The position numbers and the translations under genes were made by a program. A stretch of DNA of 11,957 bases from contig CANRKN010000061.1 in the NCBI GenBank assembly GCA_947631215.1, forward strand, positions 1-11,957, written 5' to 3'. Position 1 is the first letter of the stretch. The number at the start of each line of letters is the position of its first letter. Below the pieces are notes generated by a model, which did not search any database, was not told the origin of the DNA, and worked only from the letters and a program-made list of their open reading frames with translations. Below are positions 5,255-11,277 of this stretch, one piece after another. Source of the stretch: an uncultured Oscillospiraceae bacterium (GTDB lineage: Bacteria > Bacillota_A > Clostridia > Oscillospirales > Oscillospiraceae).

Positions 5255-6373
5255 TTACCGTATTTTCCGGCACTCCACATACCAGCGCTTGTCCAGGCTG
5301 TGGCCCACGGAGAAGCTCTTCTTGGGGTAGTTGCCCTGGGTCTCAATGTGGGGGAAGAGCTCCGCTTTGTCCAGCGCGGGCAGCAGCCATGCCCCGTTCC
5401 CGGGCTGTGCCGCGAGAGCGCGGGCCTCCTCCTCGCCGTGGATGTAGTCCACCGTGCCGCCATGGGCGGCGATATAGGCGTTTGCCAGCTCGTCGGCCTT
5501 CGCCACCAGTGCGCCGGTGTCCCCGCCGGAGAGGGTCTGGACGAACCCGCCGGTGTCGGTGCCGAACACCACCCGGTGGATGGGGTAAAACTCCACGGCC
5601 CCGTCCCGGAGGTTTTCAAGCTCCGCCAATGCGTACCGGGCGGGGTGGTCCATGGCCGCGCCCGCGGCCTTGAGGGCCTCCCAGTGCTCTTTGGCGGCGG
5701 CCAGGGAGTGGTTGCCGTCCCCCATGGCGAACACGATGGGCCCGGGCAGGGCGTCGATGGCTGCCTTCACCGCGTCGGCCTGCTCCCCGCGGACCCGAAA
5801 GCCCCGCAGGTGCCCGCCGCCCTCATAGAGGTCAAAGTCATATAAAAGCTCCTCCCCGCCGGCGGCCAGGGGCATGACCGTATCCTTGACGTCGTCCATG
5901 AACAGCACGATGTGGGGCATCTCCAGCGCCGCCTGCCGCCGCAGGGCCGCCCGGGTGGGCAGCCGGGCGGGGACGGTGGCCTCCGTGGAGCGCACGGGGG
6001 AGGTGGACCCCGGCGTCCAGTCATAGGCCTCCAGGTCCAGTTTCCCCACCAGACCCCGCCGGACCTTGCTGTTTGGGAGCGTCCGCTCCACATAAATGTA
6101 AGAATCGGGGATATTTCGGAATACATCCCCCACCAAATAGTCCTCCATGGCCTTGCGGAGGGCCGCCTTGCGGGCCTCCACGTCCGGGGCGTTCAGATAC
6201 GCCTCCGGCAGCATGAGCCGCAGGGCGGAGGGGGCGGCGCCCACATAGGCGCTCATGGTCTCCCAGTATGCCGGCCGGGCGGAGAACTGGTCGCAGGCCA
6301 CCGCGGCCCACTTGGTTATGTCCGTGCCCTCCCTGGGCAGGAGGATATCCGCGGGGGTGAAGATGTCAGTCAT
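5255..6373 (-). CDS. DUF1015-domain protein
   Basis: A 372-aa cytosolic protein covering the full DUF1015 family length; biochemical function is unknown. Diagnostic segments are AAVACDQFSARPAYWE (23-38), VERTLPNSKVRRGLVGKLDLE (about 95-115), RSTEATVPAR (128-137), FAMGDGNHSLAAAK (215-228) and FYPIHRVVF (262-270). The frame stays open 40 codons further upstream, but the start at 6373 is preferred. AGGAAAGGA lies six bases before that ATG, the DUF1015 match begins there (FTPADILLPREG), and the upstream codons are a dispersed repeat and promoter DNA. It diverges from the dipicolinate synthase genes. DUF1015 genes are widespread in Clostridia, often near serine biosynthesis genes, but none is seen here. 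Confidence 0.9.
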   Translation of the reverse strand: MTDIFTPADILLPREGTDITKWAAVACDQFSARPAYWETMSAYVGAAPSALRLMLPEAYLNAPDVEARKAALRKAMEDYLVGDVFRNIPDSYIYVERTLPNSKVRRGLVGKLDLEAYDWTPGSTSPVRSTEATVPARLPTRAALRRQAALEMPHIVLFMDDVKDTVMPLAAGGEELLYDFDLYEGGGHLRGFRVRGEQADAVKAAIDALPGPIVFAMGDGNHSLAAAKEHWEALKAAGAAMDHPARYALAELENLRDGAVEFYPIHRVVFGTDTGGFVQTLSGGDTGALVAKADELANAYIAAHGGTVDYIHGEEEARALAAQPGNGAWLLPALDKAELFPHIETQGNYPKKSFSVGHSLDKRWYVECRKIR

Positions 6374-6393
6374 AATAAATCCTTTCCTTATTG

Positions 6394-6440
6394 ACCCCCT
6401 TGTGCAAAGGGGGCTGGCCCGAAGGGCCGGGGGGATTGTT
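6394..6440 (-). repeat. Dispersed two-hairpin repeat, copy 2, in the DUF1015 leader
   Basis: One stem is CCCCCTT (6395-6401) / AAGGGGG (6407-6413) around the core CCCTTTGCACAAGGG read on the - strand. It is followed by a second stem, GGCCC (6416-6420) / GGGCC (6424-6428) with a GAA loop, then GGGGGGATTGTTGTAG. The first half matches 3073-3097 in inverted orientation. From memory, repeats of this build (hairpin, TTTGCACAAGGG-type core, ACAATCCCCC end) are scattered through Oscillospiraceae genomes; this was not searched. It lies between the DUF1015 promoter and its ribosome binding site, so it is transcribed as 5' leader. Confidence 0.75.
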
Positions 6441-6464
6441 GTAGGGCTTACAGAGTCTTTATCA

Positions 6465-6493
6465 ATTTTACCCCATCCGGCATAGGATGACAA
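6465..6493 (-). promoter_or_regulatory. Promoter of the DUF1015 gene
   Basis: On the - strand, TTGTCA (6488-6493) and TAAAAT (6465-6470) are 17 bp apart. The predicted start near 6458 gives a leader of about 85 nt containing the dispersed repeat. The -35 box abuts the ribosome binding site of the divergent dpaA (AGAGGTGA, 6493-6500), so the two genes share regulatory DNA. Confidence 0.75.
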
Positions 6494-6506
6494 GAGGTGA
6501 TGCGAA

Positions 6507-7124
6507 TTGGATTTTACCCTGCTGGGGACCGACCCCCGGTTCCCCTACTTAAAGCGCCGCCTGGAGCTGGACGGCCACGCGGTCCTGCCCACGGCGGGAC
6601 ATAAGATAGCCCCGCCGGCCTGGCGGGAGGGGGTGCCCTACTACAAGGACGAGATATACGTCATCGAGAACGCCGCCCTCACGGCGGAGGGGGCCCTGGA
6701 GCTATTGATGCGCCGGTCCAACCGGGCCGTGGCGGGCATGGAGGTGCTGGTGGCGGGTTACGGGCGCATAGGCTCCTTTCTCGCCGGGATGCTCACCGGT
6801 CTGGGGGCCCGCGTGACCGTGGCGGCCCGCAGTAAGAGTGCCCGGGCCGCCGCCCGGCTCCACGGCTGCGGGGCGGTGGACTTTGAGCATATACCGCCTG
6901 TATTTGACGCGGTGGTGAACACCGTCCCCGCCCCGGTGCTGGCGGGGGACTACGGCGGGGCGCTGTGCATGGACCTGGCCAGCGCGCCGGGGGGCTGGGC
7001 CTCGGACGCGCCGGTGCTGAAAGCCCCGGGCCTGCCGGGGCTCTACGCCCCCAAGGCCGCCGCCGACGTGATGGCGGAGGCCATATATCGTGTGATAGAG
7101 GAGGAAGAAGACCATGGAAGATAA
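6507..7124 (+). CDS. dpaA: Dipicolinate synthase subunit A (short form)
   Basis: Also called spoVFA. With DpaB it makes dipicolinic acid from the lysine-pathway intermediate dihydrodipicolinate/HTPA in the mother cell during sporulation; DPA-calcium is packed into the spore core. The 205-aa protein has a Rossmann NAD(P)-binding motif, VLVAGYGRIG (80-89), then VNTVPAPVL (137-145), LASAPGG (157-163) and the DpaA signature LKAPGLPGLYAPKAAA (171-186). B. subtilis DpaA is about 297 aa. Here the N-terminal strand (FTLLGTDPRFPYLKRRL) is kept, but roughly 75 residues of the middle of the N-terminal domain are absent. The sequence resumes at YYKDEIYVIENAALTAEGALELL. Translation starts at TTG (6507) with AGAGGTGA six bases upstream; an in-frame stop at 6498 rules out an earlier start. 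The 3' end overlaps dpaB by 11 bp. No vegetative promoter is clear; mother-cell sigma control is expected from knowledge of the pathway. Confidence 0.88.
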   Translation: MDFTLLGTDPRFPYLKRRLELDGHAVLPTAGHKIAPPAWREGVPYYKDEIYVIENAALTAEGALELLMRRSNRAVAGMEVLVAGYGRIGSFLAGMLTGLGARVTVAARSKSARAAARLHGCGAVDFEHIPPVFDAVVNTVPAPVLAGDYGGALCMDLASAPGGWASDAPVLKAPGLPGLYAPKAAADVMAEAIYRVIEEEEDHGR

Positions 7125-7683
7125 ACTGCGCCTGGGGCTGGCCCTCACCGGTTCCTACTGCTCCTTTTCCAAGCTGGAGGCGGTGCTGCCGGACCTGTGC
7201 GGGGCGTTCGACGTGCTGCCCATCTTCAGCGAGAACGCCCAGAGGGACAGCCGCTTCGGCCTTGGCGCCGAATGGATGGCGAAGCTGGAAAAGGCCACGG
7301 GCCACGCCCCCGTCACGTCCATCGCCGGGGCGGAGCCCCTGGGGCCCAAAAACCTTATCGACGTGCTGGCCATCGTGCCCTGCACGGGCAACACCCTGGC
7401 GAAGCTCTCCCGGGGCGTCACCGACACCGCCGTCACCATGGCGGCCAAGGGGCACCTGCGAAACGGCAAGCCCGTGGTCATCGGCGTGTCCACCAACGAC
7501 GGGCTTGCCGGCTCCGCGGAGAACATAGGCCGGCTCCTGGCCCGCAAACACATATATTTCGTCCCCTTCGGCCAGGACGACCTGGCGGCCAAGCCCATGA
7601 GCCTGAGCTGCCGGTATGAGCAGATAGCCCCCGCCGTGCAGGCGGCCTGGGAGGGGAGACAGTTACAGCCCATCCTGGCCTGA
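7114..7683 (+). CDS. dpaB: Dipicolinate synthase subunit B (flavoprotein)
   Basis: Also called spoVFB; 189 aa, full family length. It is a flavoprotein-fold (FMN-binding, UbiX/Dfp-like) partner of DpaA in dipicolinate synthesis during spore formation. Matches to the B. subtilis protein run end to end: LALTGSYCSFSKLE (9-22), RFGLGAEWMAKLE (47-59), SIAGAEPLGPKN (69-80), the flavin-site segment PCTGNTLAKLS (89-99), LRNGKPVVIGVSTND (115-129), IYFVPFGQDD (147-156), then KPMSLSCR, and a C-terminal LQP. GAGGAGG at 7098-7104 provides the ribosome binding site 9 nt before the ATG. The gene is translationally coupled to dpaA and followed immediately by a terminator, so dpaAB is a two-gene operon without the dapG/asd neighbours seen in Bacillus. 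Confidence 0.95.
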   Translation: MEDKLRLGLALTGSYCSFSKLEAVLPDLCGAFDVLPIFSENAQRDSRFGLGAEWMAKLEKATGHAPVTSIAGAEPLGPKNLIDVLAIVPCTGNTLAKLSRGVTDTAVTMAAKGHLRNGKPVVIGVSTNDGLAGSAENIGRLLARKHIYFVPFGQDDLAAKPMSLSCRYEQIAPAVQAAWEGRQLQPILA

Positions 7684-7695
7684 ACCGGTCCCCGG

Positions 7696-7728
7696 CGCTC
7701 CCCCGAGAGGGGGAGCGTTCTTATTTTT
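7696..7728 (+). terminator. Rho-independent terminator of dpaAB
   Basis: A perfect 9-bp stem, CGCTCCCCC (7696-7704) / GGGGGAGCG (7709-7717), with GAGA tetraloop, then TTCTTATTTTT. It starts 13 bases past the dpaB stop. Confidence 0.92.
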
Positions 7729-7788
7729 GGAAATTTCTTCAAAAGGGCATTATGTAACTTGCTACACATTGTATTGTATCATACTAGC

Positions 7789-7856
7789 CTATTTTGGCCC
7801 AATATGTGGGACATATCCCCCACATGCTTGCTATTTTGGGCCGTTTATGGTATTAT
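7789..7856 (+). promoter_or_regulatory. Promoter and operator-like repeats upstream of the DUF4015 gene
   Basis: TTGCTA (7828-7833) and TATTAT (7851-7856) are 17 bp apart, with transcription expected near 7863. Upstream and over the -35 are two near-identical 12-mers, CTATTTTGGCCC (7789-7800) and CTATTTTGGGCC (7831-7842), exactly 42 bp apart (four helical turns). A 7-bp inverted repeat, ATGTGGG (7804-7810) / CCCACAT (7819-7825), lies between them. This AT-rich gap (7729-7888) otherwise shows no gene. The promoter is likely; a regulator-binding role for the repeats is inference. Confidence 0.6.
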
Positions 7857-7888
7857 TTTATGGGATTTGACCCGCAGGAGGCGTAAAA

Positions 7889-9721
7889 ATGGCCCGTGCT
7901 CCCCGAAAAAAGAGAAGGACGGTATACCTCAGGCCAGGGCAGAAGATGCTGCTGGTGCTGGTCCTGCTCGCCATTTTTGCCGTGTGCAGCACGTTGTTTC
8001 TGAACTTCCATACCATCCGGGAGATGGAGGCGCCCCCCGCCGAGGGCTCCGGCTTCAAGAGCCCCGTCACCGGGTTCATCATGGTGGGCGAGGGGGAGCT
8101 GACCGCGCCCTTTTATAACGAGGGATTTGCCGTGGTGGATAACTTCGGCCGGGGCACCCAGGTGGAGATAGAGAGCTGGGAGCCCTTCGTCACCGAGTCC
8201 GGCGAGGAGTATTACCACGCCTATGTGGACGGCGAGCTGGGCTACATCCCCTGCGTCAACATCACCGACGACCAGTCGGAGCTGATGCAGGAGACGCAGC
8301 TCTACGTGCGCACGCCGGTGCACCTTCTCCAGGAGCCGGACAGCATCGAGCTTGGGAGCCTGGTGCAGAAGGGTACGCTTTTGCGTGTGGTGGGCTACGA
8401 CCACTTCAAGCCCGACGGCACCGTGAACATGTACCACGTGAAGGTGGGCGACGAGTTCGGGTGGATAAAATCTGAGTACGCCGTGCTGGACTACGGCGCG
8501 GCTATGGACGTGTGGATAGGCCCCGAGGGCTACGACATCCACGAGACCGTGGACAGCTACGGCGGCGGTGAGGCCAAGGACCTGGACTACTGGCCCCACG
8601 CCAAGGGCGACTTCACCGACGAGGGCAACGTGATGCCCGAGGACGTGTATGCCCTCTACATGCCCGCGGGCCACGCCACTATGGACACCCTGGACGATTA
8701 TTTGGAAATAGCCGAGGGCACCGCCATCAACGCCTTCGTCATCACCCTGAACGACGGCGTCGAGATGGCCTATGAATCCCCCTGGATAGAGCAGTACGGC
8801 CTCATGGAGGCGTACCACGCCTACAACACCATGGAGGGCTTCAAGCAAGTGGTCCAGACCCTCCGGGACAAGGGCTATTACGTCATCGGCCGCGTCACCA
8901 CTTTCCGGGACAGCCCCCTGGCGGAGGCCCGGCCCGAGTGGGCCATCACCGACGGGACGGGTATGCCCAAGACCATGAGCGGCAGCAGCTGGCCCTCCCC
9001 CTACAGCCGGGACGTGTGGAAGCTGAAGGTGGGCTTTGCCGTGGAGGCGGCGGACAGCTTCCCCCTCAATGAGATACAGTTCGACTACGTCCGTTTCCCT
9101 GACTACATCCAGGACAACCAAAAGGAAGGATACCTGGACCTGAAGAACACCCTGAATGAGTCCATGGCCCAGGCGGTGCAGCGGTTTTTGACCTATGCCT
9201 GCGACGTGCTCCATGAGCACGGGGTCTATGTGGCGGCGGACGTGTTCGGCGAGACCTCCAACGACTACGTATCCACCTACGGCCAGTACTGGCCCGCCAT
9301 CTCCGACGTGGTGGACGTGATCAGCGGCATGCCCTATCCGGACCACTTCGACCGGTATATGGAGAACAACCGCTTGATCATCCCCTACAAGCGGCCCTAT
9401 TTCATACTCCACAACTGGGCCCTGCACGTGTTCGACCGGCAGCAAGGGTGTGCCAGTCCCGCCATCGTGCGGACTTGGATACAGACCTGGGACGACTACG
9501 ACTATGAATATAATGCCCTGAACATCCAGCGCCAGATCGTGGGCGTGTACGACGCCGGCGTCCCCGGCGGGTACATGCTCTGGCACGGCAACGGCTCGCT
9601 GTCGGTGGCGGAGGACCTGCCCGGCGCCATAGAGCAGGATTACCGCAAGCTCTACGAGGAGGCCAAGGAGCAGAACATCCTCCTGTCGGACTACATAGGC
9701 ATGCCCACCGAGGACGGCTGA
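7889..9721 (+). CDS. Membrane-anchored SH3-like / DUF4015 glycoside-hydrolase-like protein
   Basis: A 610-aa envelope protein. A basic cytosolic stub (RKKRRTVYLRPGQK) precedes one hydrophobic helix (about 20-40) with no lipobox or clear cleavage site, giving a signal anchor with the rest outside. Residues 60-125 and 133-200 look like two SH3-type beta modules (for example GELGYIPCVNIT and DEFGWIKSEYAVL). Residues about 252-575 are a DUF4015 domain, predicted to be a TIM-barrel related to glycoside hydrolases. Its hallmarks are YYVIGRVTTFRD (330-341), NEIQFDYVRFPDY (394-406), YVAADVFG (447-454) and GVPGGYMLWH (557-566), with acidic residues at the usual barrel strand ends. The substrate is unproven; cell-wall glycan or exopolysaccharide is plausible given the SH3 modules. 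AGGAGG lies seven bases before the ATG. It is monocistronic and convergent with the foldase gene. Confidence 0.88.
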   Translation: MARAPRKKRRTVYLRPGQKMLLVLVLLAIFAVCSTLFLNFHTIREMEAPPAEGSGFKSPVTGFIMVGEGELTAPFYNEGFAVVDNFGRGTQVEIESWEPFVTESGEEYYHAYVDGELGYIPCVNITDDQSELMQETQLYVRTPVHLLQEPDSIELGSLVQKGTLLRVVGYDHFKPDGTVNMYHVKVGDEFGWIKSEYAVLDYGAAMDVWIGPEGYDIHETVDSYGGGEAKDLDYWPHAKGDFTDEGNVMPEDVYALYMPAGHATMDTLDDYLEIAEGTAINAFVITLNDGVEMAYESPWIEQYGLMEAYHAYNTMEGFKQVVQTLRDKGYYVIGRVTTFRDSPLAEARPEWAITDGTGMPKTMSGSSWPSPYSRDVWKLKVGFAVEAADSFPLNEIQFDYVRFPDYIQDNQKEGYLDLKNTLNESMAQAVQRFLTYACDVLHEHGVYVAADVFGETSNDYVSTYGQYWPAISDVVDVISGMPYPDHFDRYMENNRLIIPYKRPYFILHNWALHVFDRQQGCASPAIVRTWIQTWDDYDYEYNALNIQRQIVGVYDAGVPGGYMLWHGNGSLSVAEDLPGAIEQDYRKLYEEAKEQNILLSDYIGMPTEDG

Positions 9722-9724
9722 CGT

Positions 9725-9772
9725 CCAAAAAACATAAAATACCGCCCCGTCCGGCGAGGACGGGGCGGTATT
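9725..9772. terminator. Terminator between the DUF4015 and foldase genes
   Basis: A perfect 15-bp stem, AATACCGCCCCGTCC (9738-9752) / GGACGGGGCGGTATT (9758-9772), with a 5-nt loop. On the - strand it is followed by TTATGTTTTTT, an excellent terminator for the foldase gene. On the + strand only a short TATT follows, so termination of the DUF4015 transcript may be weaker. Confidence 0.88.
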
Positions 9773-9786
9773 CCTGTGCGGTCAGA

Positions 9787-11121
9787 TCAGCTCTGGGGCA
9801 GGGCCTCGCCGAAGACCTCCGCAATATCCACGGTCTCAAAATCGTCCTTCCACTCCACCTGGGCGGCTTGGACGGTCTCGTTGATTCTGTCCAGCATGGC
9901 CTGGTCCGCGGCGTCCGCCCGCAGGGTGGCGGCGGAGGTGCCGTTTCGCATAACGGCCATGTCCGGGTCCAGGGGCAGGCGCAGGATGATGTGCCAGCCA
10001 TAGCTGGACTGGACGGTCTCCGACAGGCCGTATTCCTCCAGGGCCGCGGCGGCGTCGGAGAATTCCGCCACCATGGTGCCCGGGGCGAACTGATAGCCGT
10101 CGGGGTAGGCGGCGAGACCCGTGTCCTCGGAATTTTCCTCCATGAGCTGGTCAAAGAGCGCCTCCAGCGCCTCGGGGTCGTCCGCCTGGGCGGAAAGCTC
10201 CTCATAGAGGGCGTCGGCCTTCTCCTTCGCCGCCGTCTGCTCCTCCTCCGAAAGGTCCTCGCCCGTGGACTGGTCCATGGTCATAAGGAGGATGTGCTTG
10301 CAGCGAAGGTCGCCCTCCGCCTCGGCGAAGGCCAGGGCGTCGGCGTCGGGATAGTCCGCGCCCTGCGCGCCGTAGAGGGCCTCGGTGCACTTGGGGTAGA
10401 GGGCGTCCGCGCTGCTCATGCGCTCAAAGAGGGCTCTATCCATGAAGAGGGTGTCCAGATACCCCTGGAAGGCGGTCAGCTCGTTTTCGGTGCACTCCCC
10501 GTCCCCGTCGCCGTAGTTGTCCGCAGCGGTCTCGAAGGTGGTGGATATCTCGGCCTGCTCCTCCTCGGTCAGGGACACGTCCAGTTCCTTCGCCAGCTCC
10601 TCGATGGCGAGGTACTGGGCCATGCTGGACCAGGCGCTCAGGCGCACCACGTCCGCGTTGGTGTTGCCGGGGGCTATGTCCTCGCTGTCCCAGCCGTTGA
10701 AGGGCATCAGGCCCATGCTGGCCAGGTACGCGGTGTAGTCCACATAGTAGCTCAGCCAGTAGTAATACTCCCGCCAGGTCACGTCCTGGCCGTTGAAAGT
10801 CGCCACGACAGTGTCCGGCTCATAGGCCGCGGGCCCCAGGCCGGGGACGGGGGTGGCGGTGGGCTCCGCTTCCTCTGTGGGTTCGGCGTCATCCGTGGCC
10901 TCGGCGTCATCGGCAGGCTCTTCGGTCGGCTCGGCGGCAGCGTTGTCGGTCGGTTCGGCGTCGGCCTCTTCGGGCGCGTCGGTGGGCTCGGCGGCCGCGG
11001 TGGCCTCGGCGGTATCCGCCTCCGGCTCGTCCAGGGTCTGGATCTTGTTGGCGCCGCAGCCGGTCAGCAGGGTCAGGGCCAGGATCAGGCACAGCAGCGC
11101 GGCGGTGATACGTGTTCTCAT
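9787..11121 (-). CDS. Lipoprotein with parvulin-type peptidyl-prolyl isomerase domain (PrsA/SurA-like)
   Basis: A 444-aa extracytoplasmic foldase candidate. It has a lipoprotein signal peptide (MRTRITAALL, then a hydrophobic core) ending in lipobox LLTGC, with Cys22 to be lipidated. Residues 31-95 are a low-complexity acidic linker built from Ala, Glu, Asp, Pro and Thr with repeated EPT units. Residues 103-270 resemble the helical chaperone part of SurA/PrsA proteins (TVVATFNGQDVTWREYYYWL, then helices). Residues 271-383 are parvulin-like: LRCKHILLM, a helical insert, GYQFAPGTMVAEFSDAA, and SSYGWHIILRL. The family assists folding of exported proteins at the membrane surface. The start at 11121 has AAAGGAGGT six bases upstream and gives the signal peptide directly; the frame runs on upstream only through trkA as a shadow. 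Whether isomerase activity is retained is not certain. Confidence 0.88.
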   Translation of the reverse strand: MRTRITAALLCLILALTLLTGCGANKIQTLDEPEADTAEATAAAEPTDAPEEADAEPTDNAAAEPTEEPADDAEATDDAEPTEEAEPTATPVPGLGPAAYEPDTVVATFNGQDVTWREYYYWLSYYVDYTAYLASMGLMPFNGWDSEDIAPGNTNADVVRLSAWSSMAQYLAIEELAKELDVSLTEEEQAEISTTFETAADNYGDGDGECTENELTAFQGYLDTLFMDRALFERMSSADALYPKCTEALYGAQGADYPDADALAFAEAEGDLRCKHILLMTMDQSTGEDLSEEEQTAAKEKADALYEELSAQADDPEALEALFDQLMEENSEDTGLAAYPDGYQFAPGTMVAEFSDAAAALEEYGLSETVQSSYGWHIILRLPLDPDMAVMRNGTSAATLRADAADQAMLDRINETVQAAQVEWKDDFETVDIAEVFGEALPQS

Positions 11122-11145
11122 AAGGGGACCTCCTTTGTGGGGTAA

Positions 11146-11164
11146 AGGGGCCTGGAAAGCCCCT
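11146..11164 (-). promoter_or_regulatory. Hairpin at the predicted 5' end of the foldase mRNA
   Basis: A 6-bp stem, AGGGGC / GCCCCT (11146-11151 and 11159-11164), with a 7-nt loop. It lies next to the predicted start (about 11165) and upstream of the ribosome binding site at 11128-11136. It might protect the transcript end; a weak U-run (TTT) follows, so it is a poor terminator. Confidence 0.45.
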
Positions 11165-11171
11165 GCCGCAC

Positions 11172-11200
11172 AGTATATCACGTTCCGGCCCGGCCTACAA
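11172..11200 (-). promoter_or_regulatory. Promoter of the foldase lipoprotein gene
   Basis: On the - strand, TTGTAG (11195-11200) and TATACT (11172-11177) are 17 bp apart, with a predicted start near 11165 and a leader of about 44 nt. Its -35 lies back-to-back with the trkA -35, six bases away. Confidence 0.75.
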
Positions 11201-11206
11201 GCACCC

Positions 11207-11246
11207 TTGACGGAAAGGGGGGCTGGTGCTATCATATATTCGTCAA
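11207..11246 (+). promoter_or_regulatory. Promoter of trkA, bounded by an inverted repeat
   Basis: TTGACG (11207-11212) and TATCAT (11230-11235) are 17 bp apart, with transcription expected near 11242. The -35 hexamer reappears inverted as CGTCAA at 11241-11246, so a dimeric regulator could span the promoter; six bases each side is weak evidence for that. Confidence 0.75.
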
Positions 11247-11277
11247 AATAGCGGGAATTTGGCTTTTGGGAGGGCCT

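Noticed and set aside
6481..6489. CATAGGATG as a possible sigma-K -10 box for dpaA
   Set aside because: It fits CATAnnnTA imperfectly, has no suitably spaced AC -35, and would start transcription inside the ribosome binding site.
6374..6493. 40-codon N-terminal extension of the DUF1015 protein
   Set aside because: It is made of the dispersed repeat and promoter DNA, begins upstream of the predicted transcript start, and lacks a ribosome binding site.
7853..9586. 577-codon open frame on the - strand rich in His, Val and Gly
   Set aside because: It is a shadow of the DUF4015 gene, whose + strand frame has domains, ribosome binding site and promoter.
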